Positions 7,155-15,019 of a stretch of 34,541 nucleotides of DNA are shown piece after piece. The notes under the pieces are model-generated. The model did no database searches and had not been told where the DNA came from. It saw only the letters and a program-made list of their open reading frames with translations. The first letter of the stretch is position 1, and each line of letters opens with the position of its first letter. Made by a program: the position numbers and the translations under genes. Origin of the DNA: an uncultured Oscillospiraceae bacterium (lineage in GTDB: Bacteria; Bacillota; Clostridia; Oscillospirales; Oscillospiraceae); the NCBI GenBank assembly GCA_944385485.1, contig CALWXL010000009.1, positions 1 through 34,541 on the forward strand, read 5' to 3'.

Positions 7155-8051
7155 ATGTCTCAAATCAAGAAAAGCGGAATTATTACCATTGTGGGCCGCC
7201 CCAACGTGGGCAAGTCCACTTTGACCAACACCCTGGTGGGGGAGAAGATCGCCATTGTCTCCTCCAAGCCCCAGACCACCCGCAACCGCATCAGTGCGGT
7301 GCTCAACCGGGGGGACACCCAGTTTGTCTTTGTGGACACCCCCGGCCTGCACAAGGCCCGCACCCGCCTGGGTGACTACATGGTGAAGGTGGTGCGCCAG
7401 TCCGTGGCGGACGTGGATGGGGTGATGCTGCTGGTGGAGCCGGTGGACCGCATCGGCCCTGCGGAGGAAGAACTCATCGGCCGCATCAAGGCCCTGGGCG
7501 CTCCCGCCGTGCTGGTCATCAATAAAATCGATACCATCGAGAAGGAAAAACTGCTCTCCGTCATGGCGGTGTATGGCCAGGCCCACAACTGGGATGCCGT
7601 CATGCCCATTTCCGCCAAAACCGGGGAGGGTGTGGAAGAGCTGCTGGACCTGCTGGCCAAGTGGATTCCCGAGGGGCCCCAGCTGTTCCCCGACGATGTG
7701 GTCACCGATCAGCCCGAGCGGCAGATCATGGCGGAGATCGTCCGGGAGAAGCTGCTGCGCAACCTGGACCAGGAGATTCCCCACGGCACCGCCGTGGAGG
7801 TGACCCGGTTCACCCAGCGGGATGACGACATCATCGACTGCCACGTCACCATCTACTGTGAGAAGGACTCCCACAAGGGCATCATCATCGGCAAGAAGGG
7901 GTCCATGCTGAAAAAAATCTCCACCCAGGCCCGGGAGGACATGGAGGCCTTTATGGGCGCCAAGGTGTACCTGGAGACTTGGGTGAAAGTGAAAGAAAAC
8001 TGGCGGGATAATGTGAATCTGATTCACAATTTTGGTTATACGGAAGACTAA
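7155..8051 (+). CDS. era: ribosome-assembly GTPase Era
   Basis: A 298-residue GTPase that binds the 3' end of 16S rRNA during 30S maturation. G1 is GRPNVGKS (14-21), the switch region is SSKPQTTRNRI, G3 is DTPG (61-64), G4 NKID (123-126) and G5 ISAKTGEG. The C-terminal KH domain has the GKKG loop (IIIGKKGSMLKKI). The final 24 codons or so (from about 7980) are richer in A/T at third positions (AAA GTG AAA GAA AAC, TTT GGT) than the preceding sequence. A second copy of the last 17 codons lies at 8211-8264 with nine synonymous differences, so the present tail may be an acquired replacement. Confidence 0.96.
   Translation: MSQIKKSGIITIVGRPNVGKSTLTNTLVGEKIAIVSSKPQTTRNRISAVLNRGDTQFVFVDTPGLHKARTRLGDYMVKVVRQSVADVDGVMLLVEPVDRIGPAEEELIGRIKALGAPAVLVINKIDTIEKEKLLSVMAVYGQAHNWDAVMPISAKTGEGVEELLDLLAKWIPEGPQLFPDDVVTDQPERQIMAEIVREKLLRNLDQEIPHGTAVEVTRFTQRDDDIIDCHVTIYCEKDSHKGIIIGKKGSMLKKISTQAREDMEAFMGAKVYLETWVKVKENWRDNVNLIHNFGYTED
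7998..8051 (+). repeat. 3' end of era, first copy of a 54-bp direct repeat
   Basis: Encodes NWRDNVNLIHNFGYTED plus stop. It pairs with 8211-8264: 45 of 54 bases are identical, and all nine differences are at third codon positions and synonymous (for example CGG/CGT, GAT/GAC, TTT/TTC, ACG/ACC). Confidence 0.9.
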
Positions 8052-8083
8052 AGGGGTGCAATAATGTCTCGGCCAGTTTTCCA

Positions 8084-8208
8084 GCCGGCTTTGAGCCGGC
8101 CGCCGCAAGTGCGGCGTAAAATTGGCCCTGGGCCAATTTCCATAGGGCGAATTGACTTCGCCCGTTATGGACAAAATCATGGGGCCCCACGGAACGAGTT
8201 TCGTGGGG
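8084..8208. repeat. array of five consecutive hairpins between the two era tails
   Basis: Five stems follow one another with almost no spacing: GCCGGC-TTTGA-GCCGGC (8084-8100), CGCCGC-AAGT-GCGGCG (8101-8116), AAATTGGCC-CTG-GGCCAATTT (8119-8139), CATAGGGCGA with TCGCCCGTTATG (8141-8169), and CCCCACGGAA-CGAG-TTTCGTGGGG (8186-8209 region). This is too regular to be chance and has no coding signal. It looks like a small palindromic mobile element, or the scar of a larger one; its right end abuts the displaced era tail. Confidence 0.75.
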
Positions 8209-8210
8209 GA

Positions 8211-8264
8211 AACTGGCGTGACAATGTGAATCTCATCCATAATTTCGGATATACCGAGGACTAA
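8211..8264 (+). repeat. displaced, synonymously diverged copy of the era 3' end
   Basis: Seventeen codons and a stop encoding exactly the same peptide as the end of Era. An open frame from ATG 8064 runs through the hairpin array into this tail and has AGGGG 7 bases before it. The 66-residue product is mostly translated hairpin sequence, so I do not call it a gene. The native-looking terminator at 8266 follows 1 base after the stop, so this copy is probably the ancestral end of era. Confidence 0.85.
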
Positions 8265-8265
8265 G

Positions 8266-8285
8266 AAGATGCTTGCATCTTTTTG
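8266..8285 (+). terminator. intrinsic terminator after the displaced era tail
   Basis: AAGATGC-TT-GCATCTT followed by a T run (TTTTTG). It is immediately downstream of the second era stop codon and is the only U-tracted terminator in the era-yqzL gap. Confidence 0.7.
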
Positions 8286-8309
8286 AAGGAATTCCCAGTC
8301 ATAAACCAC

Positions 8310-8347
8310 CACATCCCCTCTCACCCTAAGGGTAGAAAGGGGATGTG
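8310..8347 (+). promoter_or_regulatory. leader hairpin covering the ribosome-binding site of the yqzL-like gene
   Basis: CACATCCCCT (8310-8319) pairs with AGGGGATGTG (8338-8347), with an inner CACCCTAAGGGT stem. The right arm contains AAAGGGG, the only plausible ribosome-binding site for GTG 8352. There is no T run, so a translational switch is a better guess than a terminator. Confidence 0.45.
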
Positions 8348-8351
8348 ACGT

Positions 8352-8552
8352 GTGGAGCCGTTTGGAAACTGGGACCTGTTTTGGAAGACCGGGCTGCCCG
8401 AGGCGTGGCTCATGACTCGCTGGGAGCGCCCGGGATTAGAGAAAGAAGGAAACCTCGATGCTCAAACACATCACCCAGGTGGAGCCGTGGGTGGTTCAGG
8501 GCCAGATGGAACTTTACCAGGAGTCCATGGCCCAATTGGCTCGCCGTTTTGA
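8352..8552 (+). CDS. YqzL-like small protein (tentative)
   Basis: A GTG-started frame of 66 codons whose N-terminus MEPFGNWDLFWKTGLPEAWLM resembles the short YqzL family (W..F..TG....YL pattern). YqzL is a protein of unknown function normally of about 45-50 residues, found between era and recO in Bacillus, which is its position here. AAAGGGG lies 9 bases before the GTG. The oddity is the C-terminus: the frame overlaps the following acetyltransferase gene by 95 bp and its last 30 residues look like shadow translation. Either the gene tolerates a long overlap or it has lost its original stop. Function unknown. Confidence 0.5.
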   Translation: MEPFGNWDLFWKTGLPEAWLMTRWERPGLEKEGNLDAQTHHPGGAVGGSGPDGTLPGVHGPIGSPF

Positions 8553-8961
8553 GTCGCCCCAGGCCATGGAACAGGCCTATGGGGAGTTTTTGAAGGAATT
8601 TGTCACCCATCCCAACCAGATGGTGCTGGTGGAAGAGGTGGATGGGGTGTGGGTCAGCGGCCTGCGCTGCGTGGAGTGTGCCCCGGGGGTGTGGTTCCTG
8701 GAGGCACTGGAGACCGCCCCCCAGGCCCGGGGAAAAGGCTGGGCCAAACAGTTGCTCTGCCACACGCAACAGCTGCTGGCGGAGCAGGGTGCCCATGAGC
8801 TGTTCAGCCTCATTGACCCGAAGAACACCCCGTCCATCGCCACCCACGTGGCCTGCGGTTTTGCGGCCACGCAGCGGGAGCCGGTTAGCGGATGGGGCGA
8901 GGAGCAGCCGGGAGATGTTTTGTACGCCTGGCAGCGGGAAGGAGCCCAGCCATGTACCTGA
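8458..8961 (+). CDS. GNAT-family N-acetyltransferase
   Basis: A 167-residue protein with a GNAT core. WFLEALETAPQARGKGWAKQLLCHTQQLL (residues 80-109) is motif A, with the Q/R-x-x-G-x-G/A acetyl-CoA pyrophosphate loop as QARGKGWA. It is followed by LFSLIDPKNTPSIATHVACGF, where the N and the hydrophobic CGF are the usual motif B positions. The substrate cannot be predicted. It overlaps recO by 10 bp and has an AAGGAAA site before its ATG, so it is in the recO-mutS2 transcription unit. A GNAT gene at this position is not part of the conserved era-recO core. Confidence 0.85.
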   Translation: MLKHITQVEPWVVQGQMELYQESMAQLARRFESPQAMEQAYGEFLKEFVTHPNQMVLVEEVDGVWVSGLRCVECAPGVWFLEALETAPQARGKGWAKQLLCHTQQLLAEQGAHELFSLIDPKNTPSIATHVACGFAATQREPVSGWGEEQPGDVLYAWQREGAQPCT

Positions 8962-9728
8962 CCACCTCCGCTTTGGTGCTGCGGGAAGTGGAATACAAGG
9001 ACTCGGATAAGCTGCTCACAGTGCTCACCCCCGAACAGGGAAAGCTGACCCTGTCTGCCCGGGGGGTGCGCAAGAAAAAGGATGCCACCGCCGCGGCCTG
9101 CCAGCTGCTCACCTGGGGCGAGTTTACCCTCTCCCAGCGTCAGGGACGGTGGCAGGTGAAGGAGGCGGTGACCCAGCGCTCCTTCCGGGGCGTGCGGGAG
9201 GACCTGGACAAACTGGCCCTGGGCAGCTACTTTGCCCAGGTCACCGAGACCTTATGCGAGGAGGAACAGCCGGAGCCGGAACTTTTGTCCCTCACCCTCA
9301 ACGCCCTTCACGCCATGGACCAGATGGCCGTGCCCTTGAAACTGGTGAAAACCGGCTTTGAGTGGAAGGCCATGGCCCTGGCAGGCTACGAGCCCATGGT
9401 GGGGGAGTGCGGGGTGTGTGGCTGTGAGGAGCCGGAAGAGCCCTGCATCCACCTGAGAGCCGGTATGCTCCACTGTAAGAGGTGCCGGGAGAAGCTGGGG
9501 GATGGGGTGTCCATGCCTCTGACCGGAGCGGGGGTGGCGGCCCTGCGCCACATGGTGTGGGGCAACCCCAAGCGGCTGTTTTCCTTTTCGGTGGATGACA
9601 CATCCCTGGAGCGGCTGGCCCAGGCCTCCGAGGCCTATCTCATGACCCAGTTGGAACGAGGATTTCATACCCTGGACTTTTATAAGTCCTTGACCATGGA
9701 GACAACGACATATGACAGAACTACTTGA
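8952..9728 (+). CDS. recO: DNA repair protein RecO
   Basis: A 258-residue mediator that helps load RecA on SSB-coated single-stranded DNA in the RecFOR pathway. The N-terminal OB fold begins with TTSALVLREVEYKDSDKLLTVLTPEQGKL, typical of RecO. The zinc-binding region is CGVCGC, then C after 8 residues, then CKRC, as in Gram-positive RecO. The frame is open 60 bases further up, but GGAAGGAG precedes ATG 8952 and this start gives the family N-terminus MYLTTSALVL. It overlaps mutS2 by 17 bp, which suggests translational coupling. Confidence 0.95.
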   Translation: MYLTTSALVLREVEYKDSDKLLTVLTPEQGKLTLSARGVRKKKDATAAACQLLTWGEFTLSQRQGRWQVKEAVTQRSFRGVREDLDKLALGSYFAQVTETLCEEEQPEPELLSLTLNALHAMDQMAVPLKLVKTGFEWKAMALAGYEPMVGECGVCGCEEPEEPCIHLRAGMLHCKRCREKLGDGVSMPLTGAGVAALRHMVWGNPKRLFSFSVDDTSLERLAQASEAYLMTQLERGFHTLDFYKSLTMETTTYDRTT

Positions 9729-12096
9729 AAAATCCATACAGACCCTGGAGCTGCCTCGGGTGCTGGCCATGCTGGCCGACGAGGCGGTAACCGAGGAGGG
9801 AAAAGAGGTGTGCCGCAAGGTGCGGCCCCAGACGGTGGTGTCTGACGTGGCCCGGCTGCAAAAGCAGACCTCGGCGGCCTTTCAGATGCTGGTCAAGCAC
9901 GGTACTCCCTCCTTGTCCGGGGTGCGCCCGGTGGCCGCTGCCTTGCAGCGGGCAGACCGGGGCGGCAGCTTGAACACCCGGGAGCTTTTGGACATCGCCC
10001 AGGTGCTGCGCTGCGCCCGCCATGTGCGGGAGTACGGGGTGGGGGAGAGTACCGAAAAGACGGTGCTGGACGGCTACTTCCAAAGTCTGTCCCCCAACCG
10101 CTTTTTGGAGGAGAAAATCAGCGGCTCCATCCTCAGTGAGGATGAGATCGCCGACTCCGCCTCCCCGGAATTGGCGGACATCCGCCGCCATATCCGGGCG
10201 GCGGCAGGAAAGGTGCGGGACGTGCTCAATCGCCTGATCTCCTCCAACCAGTCCAAGTATTTGCAGGAGTCCATCATCACCATGCGTGGGGGCCGCTATG
10301 TGGTGCCGGTGAAGAGCGAGCACAAAAATGAGATTCCCGGCCTGGTTCACGACGTGTCCGGCTCCGGCGGCACCTTCTTTATCGAGCCCATGGGGGTGGT
10401 CAACGCCAACAACGAGCTGCGGGAACTGCAAATGAAGGAGCAGAAGGAGATCGAGCGCATTCTGGCGGAGCTATCCGCAGATTGCGCCGGGTTCCGGGAG
10501 GGCATTGAGGACAACTACCGCACCCTCATCTCCCTGGACGTGATCTTCGCCCGGGCCAAGCTGTCCACCCACATGGGGGGCATGGAGCCGGTGCTGGGGG
10601 ACTACATCGAGCTGAAAAAAGCCCGACACCCCCTGCTGGACCCCAAGACCGCTGTGCGCAACGACCTGTACTTGGGCAAAGATTTTGACACCCTGGTCAT
10701 CACCGGCCCCAATACCGGCGGTAAGACGGTGACCTTGAAGACCCTGGGCCTTTTGACCCTTATGGCCCAGTGCGGCCTTCATATCCCCGCCATGGACGGC
10801 TCCACCATCCGGGTGTGCTCGGCGGTGCTGGCGGATATCGGCGACGAGCAGTCCATTGACCAGTCCCTGTCCACCTTCTCCTCCCACATGGTGAACATCG
10901 TGGCCATGCTGGAGCAGCTGGATGAGGACACCCTGGTGCTCTTTGACGAGTTGGGGGCGGGCACCGACCCGGTGGAGGGCGCTGCTCTGGCGGCCGCCAT
11001 CATTGAGTCCGCCCGTCAGCTGGGGGCCCGGGTGGCAGCTACCACCCACTACACCGAGCTGAAGGTGTACGCCATGACCACCGAAGGGGTGGAAAACGCC
11101 TCTTGCGAGTTTGATGTGGACACCCTGGGCCCCACCTACCGGGTGCTCATCGGCATTCCCGGCAAGTCCAACGCCTTTGCCATCTCCCGCCGCCTGGGGT
11201 TGCCCGACTACATCATCCAGCGGGCTGCCGAGCGCATCGATGCGGAAAACGTCCGCTTTGAGGACGTCATCAGCCAGTTGGAGCGGCAGCGTCAGGCCAT
11301 GGAGAAGGAGAAGGAACTGGCCCAGGAGCTGCGCCGGGACATGGAGCGCACCAAGGCCGAGGCCGACCGCTACCGGGAGCGCATCGAAGAGGAGCGGCGC
11401 AAGGCCACGGAAAAGGCTCAGGCCGAGGCCCGGGCCATCATCCAGGAGGCCCGAGACACCGCCGACCGGGTGTTTAAGGAACTCAACGCCATGCGCCGCC
11501 GTCAGGAGAAGGCCAAGGAGTGGGTGGACGATAACCAGCAGCGCTCTGACCTGCGCCGTACCCTCAACGAGGCGGAAAGTGCCCTGGGCAGCAAAGGAGA
11601 GGAGTTGGAGGCCCCGGCTTCCACCCGTCCGGCGGTGCTGGGGGACATGGTGGAGGTGCTGAAAACCCACACCCAGGCCCAGGTGGTAGGGGTGAACAAG
11701 GACGGCACCCTCCAGCTCCAGGCTGGCATTTTGAAGCTGAAAGCCAAGCAAGAGGAGGTGCGGGTGCTGGAGGAGGCCACCGCCCGCCACAAGCAGAGTC
11801 AGAAAGACAAGGCCCGCAAGTCCACCGTCACCCGCCCTTTCCGGGCCGCTGCCGCCAAGGCGGAGCTGGACCTGCGGGGCATGATGGTAGACGAGGCCCT
11901 GGCTGCGGTGGATATGTTCCTGGACAACGCCCTCATGGGCAAGCTGGAGACAGTGACCATCATCCACGGCAAGGGCACAGGTGCCCTGCGGAAGGCGGTG
12001 CGGGAACATCTCAAGCACAGCCGCTACGTGAAATCCGCCCGACCCGGCGCCTACGGCGAAGGGGAGGACGGGGTGACCGTGGTCACCATGAGGTAA
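9712..12096 (+). CDS. mutS2: MutS2 endonuclease/ATPase
   Basis: A 794-residue MutS2. The core domain is followed by the ATPase: Walker A GPNTGGKTVTLKT near residues 331-343 and Walker B LVLFDELGAGTDP with the ABC signature-like SSHM upstream. A long charged coiled coil runs through residues 515-620 (EKEKELAQELRRDMERTKAEADRYRER). The C-terminal Smr nuclease domain (LDLRGMMVDEAL, then IIHGKGTGALRKAV) occupies about 718-794. It lacks the MutS mismatch-recognition domain. MutS2 suppresses homologous recombination, and in Bacillus it also acts on collided ribosomes through Smr. The length is normal. The coupled start lies inside recO. Confidence 0.96.
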   Translation: MTELLEKSIQTLELPRVLAMLADEAVTEEGKEVCRKVRPQTVVSDVARLQKQTSAAFQMLVKHGTPSLSGVRPVAAALQRADRGGSLNTRELLDIAQVLRCARHVREYGVGESTEKTVLDGYFQSLSPNRFLEEKISGSILSEDEIADSASPELADIRRHIRAAAGKVRDVLNRLISSNQSKYLQESIITMRGGRYVVPVKSEHKNEIPGLVHDVSGSGGTFFIEPMGVVNANNELRELQMKEQKEIERILAELSADCAGFREGIEDNYRTLISLDVIFARAKLSTHMGGMEPVLGDYIELKKARHPLLDPKTAVRNDLYLGKDFDTLVITGPNTGGKTVTLKTLGLLTLMAQCGLHIPAMDGSTIRVCSAVLADIGDEQSIDQSLSTFSSHMVNIVAMLEQLDEDTLVLFDELGAGTDPVEGAALAAAIIESARQLGARVAATTHYTELKVYAMTTEGVENASCEFDVDTLGPTYRVLIGIPGKSNAFAISRRLGLPDYIIQRAAERIDAENVRFEDVISQLERQRQAMEKEKELAQELRRDMERTKAEADRYRERIEEERRKATEKAQAEARAIIQEARDTADRVFKELNAMRRRQEKAKEWVDDNQQRSDLRRTLNEAESALGSKGEELEAPASTRPAVLGDMVEVLKTHTQAQVVGVNKDGTLQLQAGILKLKAKQEEVRVLEEATARHKQSQKDKARKSTVTRPFRAAAAKAELDLRGMMVDEALAAVDMFLDNALMGKLETVTIIHGKGTGALRKAVREHLKHSRYVKSARPGAYGEGEDGVTVVTMR

Positions 12097-12168
12097 GCGC
12101 AGGCATACAGATGGCAGGGGAAAGGTGCTTTTCACCAAACAGACCGCTGCGATTTGTACAAAATGCTG

Positions 12169-12197
12169 TTGACGATACCTTCCAAATTTGATATGCT
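12169..12197 (+). promoter_or_regulatory. sigma-A promoter of the HPr gene
   Basis: TTGACG (12169-12174), a 17-bp spacer, and TATGCT (12192-12197). It lies in the 173-bp gap after mutS2 and 72 bp before the HPr start codon. Confidence 0.8.
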
Positions 12198-12269
12198 AGG
12201 AATGCAAATATTTTCGGGGAAAGCGCGGGATAGTACTCCCCCAATCCAAGAATATGGAGGGACTCTCTT

Positions 12270-12533
12270 ATGGTAACGAAAGAGACTGTTGTGAACAATC
12301 AGGTTGGTCTGCACGCTCGTCCGGCCACCTTCTTTATCCAGAAAGCCAACGAATTCAAGAGCTCCGTGTGGGTGGAGAAGGAGGAGCGTCGTGTCAACGC
12401 CAAGAGCCTTCTGGGCGTGCTCTCTCTGGGCATCGTCAAGGGTACTCCCATCACCCTCATCGCCGACGGTCCCGATGAGGAGGATGCTGTGAACGCTCTG
12501 GTGGAGCTGATCAACTCCGATTTTTCTGAGTAA
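12270..12533 (+). CDS. ptsH: phosphocarrier protein HPr
   Basis: An 87-residue HPr. GLHARPAT places H15, the residue phosphorylated by enzyme I, and NAKSLLGVLSLGI places S46, the HPr kinase site, both at canonical positions. With S46 present it can act in carbon catabolite control as well as sugar phosphotransfer. It is not next to ptsI; it has its own promoter and terminator, which is common in Clostridia. GGAGGG lies 8 bases before the ATG. Because H15 is present it is HPr rather than Crh. Its codons are biased as in highly expressed genes. Confidence 0.93.
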   Translation: MVTKETVVNNQVGLHARPATFFIQKANEFKSSVWVEKEERRVNAKSLLGVLSLGIVKGTPITLIADGPDEEDAVNALVELINSDFSE

Positions 12534-12545
12534 GTCAGACAGCTG

Positions 12546-12576
12546 AAAGCGCCGCTGATGAGCGGCGCTTTTTTTA
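12546..12576 (+). terminator. intrinsic terminator after HPr
   Basis: AAAGCGCCGCT-GATG-AGCGGCGCTTT followed by a run of T. It lies 13 bp after the stop codon. Confidence 0.92.
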
Positions 12577-12581
12577 ATCCC

Positions 12582-12607
12582 GTTGGCAACGGCGTACCGT
12601 TGCCAAC
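12582..12607. repeat. perfect 11-bp inverted repeat upstream of uvrC
   Basis: GTTGGCAACGG, loop CGTA, CCGTTGCCAAC. It follows the HPr terminator directly, has no T run on either side, and lies 36 bp before the uvrC ATG. It could be a protein-binding site or a small palindromic repeat. Confidence 0.6.
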
Positions 12608-12642
12608 CAAGAACATTGCAGTAGGATCTCGGGAGGGTATCT

Positions 12643-14463
12643 ATGACCTTTGAAGAGCTGCGGGACAAGGCCCACGGACTGCCGTTGAAGCCGGGGGTGT
12701 ATATCATGCAAAACGCCGCCAGCGAAGTGATTTATGTGGGCAAGGCCAAGGCTTTGAAAAACCGGGTCAGCCAGTATTTTCAGGACCAGAGCCGCCACAA
12801 CGAAAAGACCCGGGCCATGGTGGCCCAGATCCACCACTTTGATGTCATTGTGGTGGAGTCCGAATTTGAGGCCCTGGTGTTGGAGTGCGCCCTCATCAAG
12901 CGTCACCAGCCCCGGTACAACATTCTGCTCAAGGACAGCAAAGGCTATCCCTACATCCGGCTCAGCGTCCAGGAAGAATACCCCCAATTTTCCCTGACCA
13001 CCAAGGTGGCCCGGGATGGGGCCCGATACTTTGGGCCCTACGGCACCCGGGGAGCCAGCCAGGGCATCATCGATGCCTTGCAGTCGGCCCTGCGCCTGCC
13101 CAGCTGCAAGCGGAAGTTCCCCCGGGACATTGGCAAGGAACGGCCCTGCCTGAACTTCCACATGGGCACCTGCGACGGCTATTGCCGCCCGGACATGGAC
13201 CAGAGCCAGTACCGTCAGGGCATCGACCAGGCGGTGCGGCTGCTGGAGGGCAAGCTGGACGAGGTGGTGGGCCAGTGGACAGCGGAGATGGAGCAGGCCG
13301 CCGAGGACCTGCGCTTTGAAAAGGCTGCCCAGTACCGGGACCGCATCCGGGCGGTGCAGCTGCTGGCCAAGCGGCAAAAGGCGGTAGTAGGCTCCCTGGC
13401 GGACACCGATGTGGTGGGCTACCACCGGGGAGAGGCCAAGAGCTGCTTTGTGGTGCTCCACTATGTGGACGGGGAACTGGCGGCCAAGGATTGGCAGCTG
13501 CTCCCCCTGCCCATGGAGGAGGACGAGGGGGAGAGCGTGGCAACCCTGACGGCTCAGTATTACCAGGGGCGTCAGGCCCTGCCCCGGCAGATTCTCCTCC
13601 CCCTGGACTTTGACGGACAGGTGGAGTTGGCCCGGATGCTCACCCAGGCAGTGGGGCGGAAGGTGGAGCTGCTCACCCCCCAGCGAGGGGCCAAAACCGA
13701 GCTGGTGGCCCTGGCCAACCAAAACGCCAGGGAAGAGGTGCAGCGGGCCACCACGGCTCAGGAGCGCACCTCCAAGCTCATGGAGGCCCTGGGCCGCCTC
13801 ATGGGGCTGGACCAACCGCCCCACCGGATGGAGGCGTTCGATATCTCCAACAGCGGAAATGCGGACATTGTGGCCTCCATGACGGTGCACGTGGATGGCA
13901 GGCCCCTGAAGCGGGATTACCGCCACTTCACCCTCAAGGGCCTGGAGCACGCCGACGACTACGCCTCCATGGAGCAGGTCATTGCCCGGCGGTTCCGGCG
14001 GTATCTGGACGGGGACGAGAAGTTTGGGGCCCTGCCCGACGTGCTGCTCATCGACGGCGGTGTGGGGCAGGTGCGGGCGGCCACCTCCGCCCTGGAGACC
14101 TTGGGGCTGTCCATTCCCACCTTCGGCATGGTCAAGGACGACCGCCACCGCACCCGGGCTCTGGTGGACGGGGACGGGCAGGAGATGGGCTTGCAGCAAA
14201 ACCAGGCCCTGTTTGCCCTCATTGGCCGCATTCAGGAGGAGACCCACCGGTTTGCCATTGAATTTATGCGCTCCCGCCAGGGCAAGCGGATGAAGGGCTC
14301 GGTGCTGGACGACATCCCAGGGGTGGGGCCCACCCGAAAGACCGCGCTGCTCAAACACTTTAAGAGCATCAAGGCCATCCGGGGAGCCACCGTGGAGGAG
14401 CTTTCCCAGGTGGTGCCCAAGAATACCGCCCAGGCGGTACACGACTATCTGAACAAGGAGTGA
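12643..14463 (+). CDS. uvrC: excinuclease ABC subunit C
   Basis: A 606-residue UvrC, the dual-incision nuclease of nucleotide excision repair. The GIY-YIG domain is at the N-terminus (GVYIMQNAASEVIYVGKAKALKNRVSQYF). The UVR motif that binds UvrB is near residues 210-245 (AAEDLRFEKAAQYRDRIRAV). The RNase H-like endonuclease half contains MEAFDISN and LLIDGGVGQVRAA. The C-terminal helix-hairpin-helix is DIPGVGPTRKTALLKHF. The length is normal. Its ATG follows GGGAGGG by 5 bases. It heads a run with rsmD, coaD and the coiled-coil gene, with gaps of 3-13 bp. Confidence 0.96.
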   Translation: MTFEELRDKAHGLPLKPGVYIMQNAASEVIYVGKAKALKNRVSQYFQDQSRHNEKTRAMVAQIHHFDVIVVESEFEALVLECALIKRHQPRYNILLKDSKGYPYIRLSVQEEYPQFSLTTKVARDGARYFGPYGTRGASQGIIDALQSALRLPSCKRKFPRDIGKERPCLNFHMGTCDGYCRPDMDQSQYRQGIDQAVRLLEGKLDEVVGQWTAEMEQAAEDLRFEKAAQYRDRIRAVQLLAKRQKAVVGSLADTDVVGYHRGEAKSCFVVLHYVDGELAAKDWQLLPLPMEEDEGESVATLTAQYYQGRQALPRQILLPLDFDGQVELARMLTQAVGRKVELLTPQRGAKTELVALANQNAREEVQRATTAQERTSKLMEALGRLMGLDQPPHRMEAFDISNSGNADIVASMTVHVDGRPLKRDYRHFTLKGLEHADDYASMEQVIARRFRRYLDGDEKFGALPDVLLIDGGVGQVRAATSALETLGLSIPTFGMVKDDRHRTRALVDGDGQEMGLQQNQALFALIGRIQEETHRFAIEFMRSRQGKRMKGSVLDDIPGVGPTRKTALLKHFKSIKAIRGATVEELSQVVPKNTAQAVHDYLNKE

Positions 14464-14470
14464 GACTTCC

Positions 14471-15016
14471 GTGCGAGTGATTACAGGAACGGCCCGGGGC
14501 AAGCACCTCAAGGAGCTGCCCGGCATGGACACCCGCCCCACCACCGACCGGGTGAAGGAAGGGCTTTTTAACATCATTCAGTTTGACATCCCCGGCCGCC
14601 GTGTGCTGGATCTGTTTGCCGGCACCGGACAGCTGGGCATCGAGTGCCTGTCCCGAGGGGCAGTCTGGTGCGATTTTGTGGACCGCTCTCCCGCCGCCAT
14701 GGCTGTGGTGCGGGAGAATGTGAAGGGGTGCCGGCTGACTGACCGGGCCGGCTTCCACCAGACCGAATTCGATGCCTTTTTGTCTTCCGTCAAAGGTACC
14801 TATGATCTGGTGTTTCTCGACCCACCCTATGCCTCTGACTGCATAAAACGGGCGTTGGAGCGCATCACGGCAATTGACATCGTGTCGAAAAATGGTATAA
14901 TAATATGCGAGTCTCCGGCGGATGCTGCGTTGCCGGAACTTGCTGCTCCCTATGAAAAGGGACGGGACTACCGGTATGGGAAGATCAAGCTGACCCTGTA
15001 CCGCAGGAGTGTGTGA
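14471..15016 (+). CDS. rsmD: 16S rRNA (guanine966-N2)-methyltransferase RsmD
   Basis: A 181-residue SAM-dependent methyltransferase. It starts VITGTARGKHLKELPG, then RPTTDRVKEGLFNII, which is the family N-terminus. The SAM loop is VLDLFAGTGQLGIE and the catalytic motif is FLDPPYAS. It modifies G966 of 16S rRNA in E. coli. It begins with GTG 7 bp after uvrC, with AAGGAG 10 bases before. Adjacency to coaD is conserved in many Firmicutes and supports the call. Confidence 0.94.
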   Translation: MRVITGTARGKHLKELPGMDTRPTTDRVKEGLFNIIQFDIPGRRVLDLFAGTGQLGIECLSRGAVWCDFVDRSPAAMAVVRENVKGCRLTDRAGFHQTEFDAFLSSVKGTYDLVFLDPPYASDCIKRALERITAIDIVSKNGIIICESPADAALPELAAPYEKGRDYRYGKIKLTLYRRSV

Positions 15017-15019
15017 CCC

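Noticed and set aside
8064-8264. 66-codon open frame with a good ribosome-binding site between era and the yqzL-like gene
   Set aside because: Its first 49 codons are translated hairpin repeat and its last 17 are the displaced era tail; no independent protein character.
12574-14577. Long minus-strand frames over uvrC, mutS2, the transpeptidase and guaB (up to 667 codons)
   Set aside because: High GC third-position bias on the true strand leaves the opposite frame open; His/Gln/Gly-rich translations match nothing.
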